A stretch of 64,000 bases of DNA, from the NCBI GenBank assembly GCA_036417435.1, contig CM070919.1, forward strand, positions 36,999,818-37,063,817, read 5' to 3'. The DNA is from Inia geoffrensis (taxonomy: Eukaryota > Chordata > Mammalia > Artiodactyla > Iniidae). Every line of letters begins with the position of its first letter. Within the stretch, counting starts at the first letter, position 1. The notes under the pieces were generated by a model that saw only the letters and a program-made list of their open reading frames with translations, made no database searches and had not been told where the DNA came from. A program made the position numbers and the translations under genes. Of the stretch, positions 48,414-59,530 are shown one piece after another.

Positions 48414-50300
48414 CTGTTCATACACTGCTGATTGTTCTCAACAAATCACAAAGATATCGGCGTTTTATATTTACTATTTGGTGCTTGAGCTGGAGTAGCA
48501 GGCAGCACCTTAAGTATATTAATCCTGGCTGAGCTATGCTAACCTGGAGCGCTACTTGGAGATGCCCAAATCTGTAAGGTAGCCATAATAGTCCCTGCGC
48601 TTGTAATAATTTTCTTTATAGTTGCACCCATTATGATTGTAGGGTTTGAAAACTGATTGGGGCCACTAATAACTCAGACACCTGAGGTAGCATTTCCCCC
48701 AAAATATCATGTAAACTTCTGACGGCTCCCCCCATCATTCTTACTCCTGCTCATATCACCAATAGTAGAAACTGGTTCTGGTACCAGTGGAACCGCACAT
48801 TCAGCTCTAGCCTGCAATCTGGCCCACGCAGGAGCCTCTGTCAACCTAACCATTTTCTCCTTACATTTAGCAGGTGTCTCTTCAATTCTTGGTATTATTA
48901 CTTTTACTACTATAGTCTTTCATACAAAACCAGCAGTCCTATCCCAATACTAAACACCACTCTTAGTTTAATCAATATAAACTATAGCCATATTACTATA
49001 ATTACCAATGTCAGTCCGGGCAGCCAGAATTGCCATATACTGTTAAGAGATAGAAATCTCAACACTACTTTCTTTGACCCTGCAGGAGGAGACCGAACCT
49101 TATACCAACACCTGTTTTGATTCTTTGGTCACCCTGAAGTCTGTATTCATGGCCTACCAGGGTTTGTTATAAACTCACATATCATTACATACTATTTAGG
49201 ACAAAAAGTGCCTTTCAGCTATTTGGGAATAGTATGACTCATGTCTACTGGCTTTTTAGGATTTCTCTTGTGGGTCCATCATATGTTTACCATAGGGATA
49301 GCTGTGGACTCAGGAGCATACTTTGCATCAGCTACCGTAAATACTTCTATCCCTACAGGAGTAAAAATATCTGGCTGATTAGCAACTCTTTCTTTAATTT
49401 TTCTTTTTTTCTTTTTTCTTTTTTTTTGGCTGCGTTGGGTCTTGGTTGCTGCACGTGGGCTTTCTCTGCTTGCGACGAGCGGTAGCTACTCTTCCTTGTG
49501 ATGCGTGGCCTTTTCATTGCAATGGCTTCTCTTGTTGCAGACCACGGCCTCTAGGCGCATGGGCTTCAGTAGTTGTGGCTCTCGCGGGCTCTAGAGGGCA
49601 GGCTCAGTATTGCGTCGCACGGGCTTTTTGCTCCGCGGCATGTGGAATCTTCGCAGACGAGGGCTCAAACCCGTGTCCCCTGCATTGGCAGGCGAATTCT
49701 TAACCAGTGCATCACCAGGGAAATCCCTGGTTAGCAACTGTTCACGGAGGTAATGTTATATGACCTCCCACTGTATTATGGGTTTTAGGCTTTAGTTTTT
49801 CTTTTTACAGTAGGTGGTTTGACAGGAATCATCTTAGCCAACTCATCCCCGGACATTGTCCTGCAGGATACATACTGTGTCGTAGCACACTTCCATGACC
49901 TAATGCCCATGGGAGCCATCTTCCCTATTATAGGAGGCTTCCTTCACTGATTCCCACGATTCTCAGGTTATACAGTTAACTCAGCAAGAGCAAAAATTCA
50001 CTTCACAGGTATATTTGTGGTAGTAAATATGACTTCCTGCAGCACTTTCTTGGCCTCTCAGGGAGGTCACTACGTTAGTCTGAGTACCCTGAGGCACACA
50101 CAACATGAAGTATTTTGTCTTTAGGCTCATTCATCTCAGTAACAGCAGTAATGCTAATAATCTTCATACTTTGAAGACCATTTGCATCTAAACAAGAAGT
50201 CTTAGCAGTGGAAGCTGCTACTCCTAACCTAGAATGGTTACTATAATGCCCTCCACTATATCCTATGTTTCAAGATCCTACCTACGTAAATGTAAAATAA
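48414..50300 (+). pseudogene. MT-CO1: NUMT: cytochrome c oxidase subunit 1, split by a SINE
   Basis: Starts where COX1 should (start codon changed to CTG at 48414) and ends 'cctacgtaaatgtaaaataa'. Without the 343-bp SINE the length is ~1544 bp against ~1551 for COX1. Recognisable stretches are 'cacaaagatatcggcg' (48448-48463), 'gaggagaccgaacctt' and 'tcatatgtttacc'. Frames broken. Confidence 0.95.
49388..49730 (-). mobile_element. CHR-1-type SINE inserted in the NUMT COX1
   Basis: Antisense SINE: T-rich tail at 49388-49427, 'ggctgcgttgggtcttggtt', ending 'atcaccagggaaatccctgg'. Perfect 9-bp target duplication TTAGCAACT at 49379-49387 and 49731-49739. It gives a minimum age for the NUMT. Confidence 0.97.
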
Positions 50301-50438
50301 GGAAGGACTCAAGTTCTTTTCAACCAGTTTCAAGCCAACACCATAACAATTATGTCTTCCTCAATAAATGAGATAAAAGTAAAAAGCGATGTAGCTTTGT
50401 CAAAGTTAAATCATAGGCTAAAATCCTGTATATCACTA
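50299..50438. pseudogene. NUMT: tRNA-Ser(UCN) (reverse) and tRNA-Asp
   Basis: tRNA-Ser on the minus strand at 50299-50362 ('ggtttcaagccaa'-type core) and tRNA-Asp on the plus strand at 50365-50438 ('gctttgtcaaagttaaatca'). Confidence 0.9.
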
Positions 50439-50439
50439 A

Positions 50440-51003
50440 GGCATATCAATTTCATCTAGGCTCTCAAGACACAACATCACCGATTATGGAAGAGCTTTTA
50501 CATTTTCATCATCACACAATAGTGATTTTTAAAATAAGTTCTCTAGTCCTCTATATTATTTCACTAATATTGACATCTAAACTAACTCATATATATACAA
50601 TAGATGCACAGGTAGAGAAAATGTGAACAATTTACTAGCCATTATTGTAATCTTAGTTGCTCTATAATCATTGTGAATCCTTTACATGATACATGAAATC
50701 AATAACTCTTCCCAAACCATAAAAAAAACTATGGGTCAGTAATGATACTGAAGCTACAAATACACAGATTATGAAGATTTAAATGTTGACTCCTCTGTAA
50801 TCCCCACATCAGAGCTAAAACCAGGAAAATAATGACTAACAGCAGTCAACAACCGAGTAGTTAGAGATAGTCATCGAATATTAGTTAGTTTCATCTGAAA
50901 ATATTTTACACTCCTGAGCTGTTCCTTCTTAGGCCTAAAAAGAGCTGCTCTCCCAGGACGCCTAAATTAAAGAATACTGATACCAACAGGACCAGGCCTA
51001 TGT
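50440..51003 (+). pseudogene. MT-CO2: NUMT: cytochrome c oxidase subunit 2, 5' part
   Basis: About 560 of ~684 bp. Recognisable: 'acaacatcaccgattatgga', 'caaccgagtagttagagata' and 'ggcctaaaaagagctgctct'. Breaks off at about 51003, the distal NUMT boundary. Confidence 0.93.
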
Positions 51004-52336
51004 TGTGCACAAAAGAGCTTCTTTTCCTGAGTTCAAAGACAGGACAGAGGGATATGGCTGAGATATGGGGTGAATCTGGAGCCCACGGGGATGCACTCTC
51101 CAAGCTCCAGGATAGGAATGGGGCCTCTGGGGTCCCAGACCACCCACCACACCCTCCCGAGCAGGATCTTGGCAACATTCCCTGTCAGTGATGAGGCAAC
51201 CCTGGCACTTGTCATGCCCCAATGCTGTGTCCTATGTGGGTCCCACACTCTTGGGACCACACCCCATACTCTGCAGGTCCATGCTGCAGGGTCCTTTGTG
51301 CCTCACTAGAGACCACACGGCAAGCAGCTCCCTCCGCAACCAGCAGGAGGAGGGGAGGAAAGCAGGGGCACCAGGGGGATCTCACTCAGACGACAACACC
51401 TCAGGGGTGCCAGCAGATCCAGTGATGATGCAGATGAGGCACAGGCCAAGAGGTGGAACCAGAGGACCCAAAAGGCAGCTGGTCAGGTCCTGGCTCATCT
51501 GCACCGCAGACGCCTTTGTCCCTCATACACACCCTTCCTCACACACCCTCTCCTTAAATGCAGATTTTTCAGAGGCAAACAGGCAGAGCTTCAGACTGAA
51601 AGTCAGCTCTTCCAAAGTGACCCGTCAGCAAACACGGCAGGATTCCACTCCAGTGGGTGCCCTGGAGTCGACAACTCAGGCACTGAAGTGTATATCGGTG
51701 CCAGGGGCAGTGGGAGGGAATGGGAAGTGAGACTTCCGTGGTTGTGGAATTTTGGTTTTGTAAGATGAAAAGTTCTAGGGATGGTGGTGATGGCTCCACG
51801 AGAAAGTGAATAGATCTGATGCCTCAGAAACGTGCACTTAAAATGGTGACGATGGTGAAGGGTATGTGACGTGTGTTTTATTTCACTTAAAATGAATTCT
51901 TAAAATAATGTCTTGTTAACTGAGATTCCATTTCGACTCCCCTTCATCACAAATGTCAGAGGCCCAGACACAGTCCCCTACCTTAGGGGCCATCACGGTA
52001 CCCTCACAGAGCACATAGGAGACCATTCTTAGGGCGGGTTAGTCTGTGCTCACCTGACCTCTGCCCAGGGGGACCCAGGCAGTGGTGACCCCCATAGATT
52101 AGACATATGATATGATGTGGTATTAATATGATACCACCAAGTGTTGTCACTCACCAGAACACAGAGCAGCAACCCACTCAAACATGACTGACCTCATATG
52201 AATGTGAGAAGATTAAGAGAAGAAAAGGTTCCACAGGTTAATCAGGGCAACACCCTTAATGCAGAGGTTGGAAATCTCAAAGAGAAAAAGACACACTGCA
52301 GGCAAAGAGCACATATGGGGTCTCCCTGTACATGTG
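51004..52336. other. Mostly single-copy DNA with an old L1 3' end (about 51700-51895)
   Basis: 51700-51895 ('ttttgtaagatgaaaagttc', 'gtgcacttaaaatggtgacg') matches the 3' end of L1M-type elements in sense. The rest is unrecognised; the 180-codon frame at 51188-51730 overlaps it, so it is not a gene. Confidence 0.6.
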
Positions 52337-52577
52337 ATAGTGATCCATGCAGATGTGGTGAGACCCACACATTCCCCACACCCTTCACCTGGGGTCACAC
52401 ATCCACACTTACCACGGTGACCCCACCTCCCCAGACCCTGCACCTTAAGTCACACGTTCTCTCTCAACAGGTGACCCCTCCTCCCCAGACACCTCCACCT
52501 AGGTCACATGTCCACAGTCCCAGGGTGACCTCACCTCCCCAGGCCCTGCACCTGGGGTCACACGTCCCCTTGGTCAG
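52337..52577. repeat. Short minisatellite, ~54-bp unit
   Basis: The motif 'gtcacac/t' followed by 'ggtgacc...cctccccag...ctgcacct' recurs with starts at 52394, 52449, 52503 and 52556 (periods 55, 54, 53). A weaker copy lies at the left. Confidence 0.85.
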
Positions 52578-52755
52578 GACACCATGGCTCTGCTGGTGGC
52601 TCCCCTACTGTGGAAACAAGCTGGGTCCCTGGGACCTCCTGGGATGGGAAAAAGTGTAAGGTGGGTCTCCTTTCCTCACACTTGTCCCAGAGAACTCCTC
52701 CTCTTTTCCCTTTGGTTCTGTGTGATTTTACCTGTTTTTAAAGGTTTCACGCTAG

Positions 52756-52972
52756 GGCTTCCCTGGTGGCGCAGTGGTTGGGGGTCCGCCTGCCGATGCA
52801 GGGGGCGTGGGTTTGTGTCCCGGTCCGGGATGATCCCACGTGCCGTGGAGTGGCTGGGCCCATGAGCCGTGGCTGCTGGGCCTGCACGTCCGGAGCCTGT
52901 GCTCCATGGCGGGAGATGCCACAACAGTGAGAGGCCCACGTACCGAAAAAAAAAATAATAATAATAAACAAC
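52756..52972 (+). mobile_element. CHR-2-type SINE, short form
   Basis: Starts 'gcttccctggtggcgcagtg', ends 'gaggcccacgtaccg' plus an A/AAT tail. Target duplication TTTCAYGCTAG at 52745-52755 and 52973-52983 (one mismatch). Confidence 0.95.
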
Positions 52973-52983
52973 TTTCATGCTAG

Positions 52984-55139
52984 AGTTGAACACATAACCT
53001 TGGTTCTGGCAGGCTAAGTCCTTTCTCGTCTCACTTACATGTTGAGAAAACTCACAGGACAGCAGGGCTGAAAGCCGAGGGGCAGCTCTGGACTCTACTG
53101 AGTAGCGACGGTAGACTGGAAGGAGAGCTCAGCAGCAGCCTTAGCTGTTACCCATCGGCCTTTTGCCCGATCTGAGTGCTCTGCAATCAATTCACCAGCT
53201 AAACCTGCCTCCCTACACACCATGCATATGCTGGTGAATTGGAATTATTGCCAGGTAGCCCTCCTGCGGATTCTCCACGAGCCCCAGGGAAGGTGAACCT
53301 TGCAGGGATTAAGACTAAGGCCCCGACCATAGCACTGACCCTTGGGAGGACCAGGTAACCACACTCAGAAGAGAGGCTGTTACTTAGACAAGCCCACCTC
53401 AGCTCCAGACCCCAGGCATCTAAGCACTGACCTTCAGATGCAGGCACGGAGCTTCCCAGTGCTGAGGCCAGGCTGGGTCTCTATCCAGGTCCCCATAGTC
53501 CTAGTGTGCACAGAAAATGGTCAGGTCTAAATCTTCTTATTATAGACAACACATGGTCAGCTCTAAACATAATCAGTAGACAGGACATGCAGAGGTCTAA
53601 ATCTACCGTGTAGACAGAACTTGATCATGTTTAAACTAGCTTAGGGCTGATCTCATAGGAGGTACTGATCACACACGTGGGTCTCTCATCTTTGGACACC
53701 CACATCAAGAAACTGAACAAAATCTTTGTCATTAAACATTTCAACAGGCAAAACAGAAATGTTACCAATATCTCTGGCCACCTGATGGTCAGGATCCACG
53801 GGTGAGCCACGAACTTCTCAGAGTGCAGCCCAGTCTGCTGCCAGGATAGACAAGAAGTGGCTTGATTCCAGCCTCCCAGGCTTCCAGAAGGAGGCGGCTG
53901 CACTGGAAGCCCAGGCAGGACAGTCCTGCATGGTCCAGGCCGGGAGATCCGGTCTGTCCATTCTGCTGGCCGATTCCGGGCGGGGCGCTCAGGGCCGCTG
54001 ACAGCCCTGCAGTCAGGTCCTGCTTCCCTACAGCGTGTGCGTGTGTGTGTGTGCATGTGTGTGTGTGTGTGTGTAGAGGGGGCGGTGGCTGACGGCTCCC
54101 ATGGCTCCCATCCCCGGGCACTGCGCTGTCTTCGAGGTGAGGCACGGGGAGAGGTAGGGGCACAGAAGCCATTGGAGAGGAGAACCCACCACGGAACCCC
54201 TTGCACACTGGCTCGCCCCATCCGGGGACCTGCCTGCCCATCGTGGGCAGCATACCAACCCCCAGCCCCCACCCTCGAGGGCAGGGCACCTGCTCTTTCA
54301 AAAGCACAAGGTCTCACATGAAGGAGACCCAGTGGGGACTGTCACGCCCCCACTCCTGATGCTGAGTTTGGGAGAATGAACCCCCTTGACTGGGAGATGG
54401 GACCCTGTGAGGAAAGAGGTGGTGGCCCCATCCAAATCGGGGCCTGGATGAGAGATAGGAACACAGGAGCCAAGTGCAGGGCCTGGAGGCCAGGCCAACA
54501 GGAGGGGCGCTCTCCAACTGTGACATTGTAGCTTTAGGGGACTTGGGGAAGGTGACTGAGTGTAATAGGGGTCTAAACTGGACACTGAATGGGACTTAAA
54601 GAAGGTGAAGGATGTTACTGAGACAGGGACAGTCATCGGAAGACAGACTCTGTGTCAGGACACCCTGCTCCATCCATTTAAATCCCTGAGATCTGTGACC
54701 TTTACGTGGCTACGCAGGATTGTTAGAGCAGCTACGTGTGGATATATCTGAAAGTGGTTCCAGCAAACACACAGTTGTGCACACAGGCAGGCACAGCACA
54801 CACAAACATATGCAGGTGCACAGCACAAATATATTCACACACTAGCATATGAACACACATGCACGCATATGCCCATACACACACTAACGTGAGCAAGTGC
54901 ACACCAACTAACATGTGCAAGTGCATATTCCTATGCACATGCACAGCATATGTATGCAAACAGGCACATGCACACGCATGTACATAGCACACACACGGGG
55001 AATAAAGTGAATCCATAAAGTGAATCTGTAAAGCATTAAGTCCTGAACACAAGTGAAGCGGACATGTATTTTTCCTTTTTCTTAGCTTTGATGTTTTTCA
55101 CAATAAAAAGTTAATGGCAAATGACTTTTGATTCATAGG
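52984..55139. other. Single-copy, moderately GC-rich DNA with simple repeats
   Basis: A (GT)n tract at about 54036-54074 and CA-rich low-complexity DNA at 54760-55000. Several overlapping frames on both strands (for example 53631-54317 and 53789-54307) reflect base composition and the GT tract. No domain. Confidence 0.55.
54036..54074. repeat. (GT)n microsatellite
   Basis: GT repeat with a few interruptions, within GC-rich DNA. Confidence 0.9.
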
Positions 55140-55858
55140 AATTTCTGACGTTATTCCACAAATATTATGACAGGAGAAATGAATGTGGATATTACATGTG
55201 TCCGCTAATGGATGAATGGAGAAGAAAAATATGGTCCATCAATACAAGGGAATGGGGCTTCCCTGGTGGCGCAGTGGTTGAGAGTCCGCCTGCCGATGCA
55301 GGGGACACGGGTTCGTGCCCTGGTACGGGAGGATCCCACATGCCACGCAGCGGCTGGGCCCGTGAGCCATGGCTGCTGGGCCTGCACATCCGGAGCCTGT
55401 GCTCTGCAGTGGGAGACGCCACGGCAGTGAGAGGCCCGCGTACCGCAAAAAAAAAAAAAAAAAAAAAAAAAAACCCAAAAATACGAGGGAATGTTATTCA
55501 GCCTAAAAAGGAGGGCAATACTGACACAGGCTGCAGCAGGGATGAACATTGAGGGCATTATGTTCAGTGATGTAAGCTAGACACAAAGAAACAAATAGTG
55601 CCTGATCCACTCATACAAGGCCCCTAAAGCAGTTGGAAACATAGAGGCAGAAAGTAGGATGTTGAGTGCCAGGGGCAGAGGGAGGGACAATGGGGACTGT
55701 TTCAATTTTGCGAGATGAAAGATTTCTGCAGGACAATGGCGGTCAGGTTTGCACAGCAGTGTGAATTACTTCTTGACCCTGAAATGTGCACTTAAAAATG
55801 GTTAAGATAGTAAATTTTATGTTTTGTGTATTTGACCACAACTTTTAAAACTTTTTAA
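55140..55858 (+). mobile_element. Old LINE-1 (L1M type) 3' end with SINE insertion
   Basis: Sense L1M 3' region: 'atgttattcagcctaaaaag' (55491-55510), 'aacattgagggcattatg', 'ggcagaaagtaggatg' and 'gtgcacttaaaaatggttaa'. Split by a SINE at 55255-55479. Confidence 0.85.
55255..55479 (+). mobile_element. CHR-2-type SINE, short form, well preserved
   Basis: Starts 'gggcttccctggtggcgcag', ends 'gaggcccgcgtaccgc' with a ~28-bp A-run. Target duplication AATACRAGGGAATG at 55241-55254 and 55480-55493. Confidence 0.96.
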
Positions 55859-56325
55859 AAAATAACAGGAAGTTGTCCATGAATACCACAAGATGCACAA
55901 CTCCACTAACAACCGAGGGATTAAAACCATAAGAAAACTACTGTGCACACACCTACCAGAATGGCAGACATGAAGATGCAATATCAAATATCAGCAGGAT
56001 GTGGAGCAATGGAAAGCCTGGTGTGCAGCGGGGGGTGCAACCACTTCTGAAACAATCGGGCCTCAAAGAGCGAAGTCCATGCACACAGACCCACAGTGTT
56101 CCTCCCAGCTGAACACAAACCCCCCAGCCCTGCACCAGGACACACGGACATGGACTCTGCAGCCACAGGAGCCAAAACTGAAAGAACCTGAAGGCCACTA
56201 CAAGCAGATGCAGAAATGAACCATGCACGCTCCTACGAAGGAATATTCCACAGCAATGGAGTACATTGTGTCTAAAGGTAGTAAAACTATAAAAACTACT
56301 TAAAAAAAAAAAAAAAAAAAAACTA
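55859..56325 (+). mobile_element. Old LINE-1 ORF2 fragment with poly(A)
   Basis: L1M-like text: 'accagaatggcagacatgaa', 'caaatatcagcaggatgtgg' and 'gaatattccacagcaatgga'. Ends in an A-run at 56301-56320, just before the right inverted-repeat arm. Confidence 0.75.
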
Positions 56326-56346
56326 TATTCACAAGATGAAAGAATC

Positions 56347-57582
56347 TATAATTCTGTCGCATAGGGATTGTCGAATGCTCGTAAAAATAGATTGTTGTGG
56401 AAATGTTTATTACAAGGAAATTGACACATTCTCTAGGAAGGACGCGGTGACTGGGGCTGGTACATTTTCTACATTGAAGACATACACAGGTTTTGACTCT
56501 ACTTCTGTTAAACCACGTGGGGCTTCACTGGATTTCTGCCACGGCAGAGATAATCAAATTCTGGGTAGGGGTCAGGAGAAAATTAGTCATAGGTGTTCTT
56601 GTGTAATAATTACTGTTGAAAGTGTAAATGATCCATTTATCAGTAAGACTGAGAATGCAACAACTGCTACATTACTTCATATGAGATTGTCTGTTCTATT
56701 GTCCCTAGGGCTCCAGAGAGTAAGTATTTTGAATGCGAAGCTCACCCAGATCTGAGGATGGAAAAAATGGCTAAGGTGTGATAAGGCTAATGTAAATAGT
56801 ATGCCTACATTTATATGAATTCGTGGGTAAGACACGGGAAGAGGAATTCATTTTGTGAGAGCCAGGGTTAAGGCTAGCATTGGGGCAATAATATATAAAT
56901 TGATGATGTTGATGGACATAGTGGCTCTTTAATAAGTAATTTGAATGCCTCAGCCATGGCTTGTAATAATCCATGGGGGCTGATGATTTTTGGCCCTTTC
57001 TGGATTTGTTTATAGCCTAGGATTTTCCATTTAGTTAATATGAGGAATGCTATGGTGAATTAAATTGGGTCATTTGTGAAAGAATGTTGATTGTAAACAT
57101 ATTCTTAGGAAGAGGACTTGAACCCGTGCAGATAAAGGTTTCGGTTTTACATAATTACCGGGCTCTGCTACCGTAACAAACCCTGTTCTACAGTAGGGTA
57201 TGTATAAATTAATTGAATGTAGATAACATCATCATTTAGCTTGCAGACATTTTGTAAAGTAAGCCGTATTGCGCTTGTCCTTTCATACTGGAAGAAATCT
57301 GCAGTAGACAGCAACCAGGATGACTCCAGTCTGAACTCAGATCACGTGCGGCTTTAATCGTTGAACAAACACACAATTAATAGCAGTTATACCATTGAAA
57401 TGTCGTGATCCAGCATCAAGGTCATAAACCATGTTGTCGATATGAACTCCAGAATACAATTGCACAGTTATCCTTAGTAAAACTTGTTCCGTTGATCAGT
57501 GTTTTAGAAGAACAGGTGACAAAGCATTTTGACTAGCTGGTCTAAATTTTAATCACTCAGAGGTGGTTTTATTCTCCAAAAA
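56347..57582 (-). pseudogene. NUMT duplicate: part of ND1, tRNA-Leu(UUR), 3' 16S rRNA
   Basis: Inverted copy of 45423-46657: ND1 5' part at 56347-57105, tRNA-Leu at 57106-57180 and 16S 3' part at 57181-57582. Differences from the left copy are few, against clear divergence of both from a mitochondrial gene, so it is a secondary duplication and not a second transfer from the mitochondrion. Confidence 0.95.
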
Positions 57583-57596
57583 ATGAATGGCACATG

Positions 57597-57765
57597 GCCT
57601 CAAGGTGCACCAGCTTCAGTAGTTGTGGCGCGCAGGCTCAGTAGTCGTAGCCCACTGGCTTAGTTGCTCCGTGGCATGTGGGATCCTCCCAGACTGGGGA
57701 TCAAACCCGTGTCCCCTGCATTGGCAGGTAAATTCTTAACCACTGCATCACCAGGGAAGTCCCAG
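57597..57765 (-). mobile_element. Truncated CHR-type SINE, right arm copy
   Basis: Mirror of 45238-45413, ending 'cagggaagtcccagaatcg'. Same truncation next to the 16S homology. Confidence 0.9.
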
Positions 57766-57770
57766 AATCG

Positions 57771-58163
57771 CAGTCTCCCTTTTAATGCACCTTAAGCCCA
57801 AAGAATCCATGGAAAATTGTTACAGAAAATAAGACAATAAAATATTGTAAGGACTATAACAGAAGCATATAGTACACAGTTCATATAGACACATCCCAAG
57901 CAGTTACGAAGTATATTAAAAGGGAGGCTGCAATTTTTTTTTATTATTTTTTTAACATCTTTATTGGAGTATAATTGCTTTACAATGATGTGTTATTTTC
58001 TGCTTTATAACAAAGTGAACCAGTTATACATACGCATATGTTCCCATATCTCTTCGCTCTTGCATCTCCCTCCCTCCCACCCTCCCTATCCCACCCCTCT
58101 AGGTGGTCACAAAGCGTGGAGCTGCTCTCCCTGTGCTATGCGGCTGAGGGAGGCTGCAATTTT
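57771..58163. mobile_element. Right copy of the inverted-terminal-repeat element, disrupted by an L1
   Basis: The ends 'gcagtctcccttttaa' (57771-57786) and 'taaaagggaggctgcaattt' (about 57916-57935) correspond to the 19-bp inverted repeat of the left copy. The second end is duplicated around an L1 insertion. Confidence 0.6.
57936..58147 (-). mobile_element. LINE-1 3' end inserted only in the right arm
   Basis: 5'-truncated antisense L1: T-rich tail, 'aacatctttattggagtata' (57953-57972), 3' UTR to 'tgctatgcggctga'. The target duplication GGGAGGCTGCAATTTT lies at about 57920-57935 and 58148-58163. Absent at the matching site of the left arm (45071-45094), so it postdates the inverted duplication. 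Confidence 0.93.
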
Positions 58164-58332
58164 AAAAGAATAAGAGAAATTATACCCACAAACTCCCAAT
58201 CTTTCCTGAAACGTTGCAATCTGAAACCCTACTGTAGGGAGCAGATGATTCCAGGAGACATTCTACAAATGAAGGACTCTAAACCCTGTGGGTGGATAAA
58301 GAATTCTGCAGGGAAGGCATCCTCCGCCAAGG

Positions 58333-58459
58333 AGAGCAGGTTCCTAAACTTCTCTAACATCACATCCCTGTACAATTCCCCTGATCCTGGGCCAGGCATT
58401 CCCAATCCTCCTGAGAGAAATCTATGGGCACATCCTGGAATGTCAGCAGTCCCTGAAAT
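58333..58459 (-). pseudogene. KRAB-A box exon, right copy, frameshifted
   Basis: Antisense copy of the left KRAB exon with the same acceptor context ('taatttcag', complement of 58460-58468). A one-base deletion relative to the left copy, at the W-E-L/G-E-L position near 58372-58384, shifts the frame. As a result only L-Y-R-D-V-M-L-E onward is in frame with one reading and the D-F-S-Q part with another. The donor is again not GT. It has M-L-E where the left copy has M-L-Q; Glu is the usual KRAB residue. Confidence 0.85.
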
Positions 58460-58573
58460 TAAAAATACACCTACCGTGTGGCCACGGGAAGAGTTCATAA
58501 TGTGACCCAAGTAGAAAAGAGCAAATTAAGAGAACTGGTTTTAATTTGGAAGAGTGTCTTCAATTATCCACTA

Positions 58574-58576
<3 letters not shown>

Positions 58577-58656
<80 letters not shown>
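58577..58656. repeat. (AT)n microsatellite, right arm
   Basis: About 39 AT units, starting after 'ctaatacat'; homologous to 44588-44659. Confidence 0.95.
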
Positions 58657-58659
<3 letters not shown>

Positions 58660-59159
58660 AAAGTAAGTTTCTCTATCTTATTTCTAACTACAAGAAAAGA
58701 GTATGTCATGTGATCCACAAAACCAGTATAGAGACTATACTTATCTGGAAAAGAAACGATAAAATGATGGTTTCAACACAGGCATATGCGTTTTTGAGTG
58801 TTTTATTTATATCAAATTGGATAAAATGTGTGTATTTCTCAGACAGAAAAGACATGTCGAGGTAGAAATGAAACTTTCAACTACTCATGGGTCCACAAGC
58901 ACACTGGGGAGATTGTAAAAGTGCAGATGGTGATTCAGTAGGTCCGGTGGGCCTGAGTTCTATTTTTTCAACAAGCTCATTTTTAACTAGTGATGCCACA
59001 GTCTCTGATTCATTAACGACAATCGTGAATAGCAGGGAATAATTAGGAAGGGAAAAATTCATATTTAATTTTGAACTTAAAGTGTTTTATGGATTTTACA
59101 CCTTTAATAGGATAGTAAGCACAGCAGCAACAATCATTTGTGAATATTTACTGGAGACC

Positions 59160-59530
59160 GTATATCTTTCTAATTTTTTTTGTGTAAGATTCCAGGATAA
59201 AGGCCCAGGCTGCGGCCCCAGTGGGCGGGGTCCCCAGGCCGGGCCGCCCCTCCAGGACCCCCGACGGGGTCCTGCGCTCCTGGCGGCTCCCTCCCCCAGC
59301 GCCCCCCTCCCTCTCGGGACTGAGCTGTCCCACCCCCTGTGCCCAGAACGGAGCTGGAGTTTCCGCAGAGCTGGAACTCCCGGCTGGGGGTCTCTTCCCT
59401 CCGCCGTCACGGAACTGTCCCGGAGCCCGAGGGGTGGGCGGCCTCACTGTGGCTGCAGGCTCTGGAGGGCACCGGGCGGCCAAAGCCGTGACAGTCGTGT
59501 GGACGGCGGGCCGGCTAAGTGGGCGCCCGA
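59160..59530 (-). promoter_or_regulatory. CpG-rich block, right arm copy, truncated
   Basis: Inverted copy of roughly 43711-44060. The upstream half of the left block has no counterpart. Diverges from the left at about 59530 ('gggcgcccga'). Any promoter role is unproven. Confidence 0.6.

Larger units (their letters stand above)
45423..51003 (+). other. NUMT: ~5.2 kb of mitochondrial DNA in the nuclear genome
   Basis: A collinear block of mitochondrial sequence: 3' 16S rRNA, tRNA-Leu(UUR), ND1, tRNA-Ile/Gln/Met, ND2, tRNA-Trp/Ala/Asn/Cys/Tyr, COX1, tRNA-Ser(UCN)/Asp and 5' COX2. Gene order and strands are those of mammalian mtDNA. Protein genes carry many stops and frameshifts even in the mitochondrial code, and a 343-bp SINE lies in COX1, so it is nuclear and old. 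It begins at about 'ttttggagaataaaacc' and ends at about 'ccaggcctatgttgtgcac'. Confidence 0.97.
56347..59530 (-). repeat. Right arm of the large inverted repeat
   Basis: Reverse complement of 43711-46657. Inner end in ND1 ('tataattctg' at 56347-56356), outer end inside the CpG block (about 59530). It is longer than the left arm because of a private L1 insertion (57936-58147) and a longer (AT)n. Both ends are internal to sequences that continue at the left copy, so this arm looks like the derived one (inference). Confidence 0.93.

Noticed and set aside
45423..51003. Functional mitochondrial genes or assembly contamination by mtDNA
   Set aside because: Stops, frameshifts, a SINE with target duplication and an inverted copy of part of the block show a nuclear insertion.
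51188..51730. 180-codon frame after the NUMT
   Set aside because: It reaches into an old L1 3' end and has no domain; competing frames on both strands.
53631..54317. 228- and 172-codon antisense frames
   Set aside because: They overlap each other in different frames and run through the (GT)n tract; no recognisable domain.
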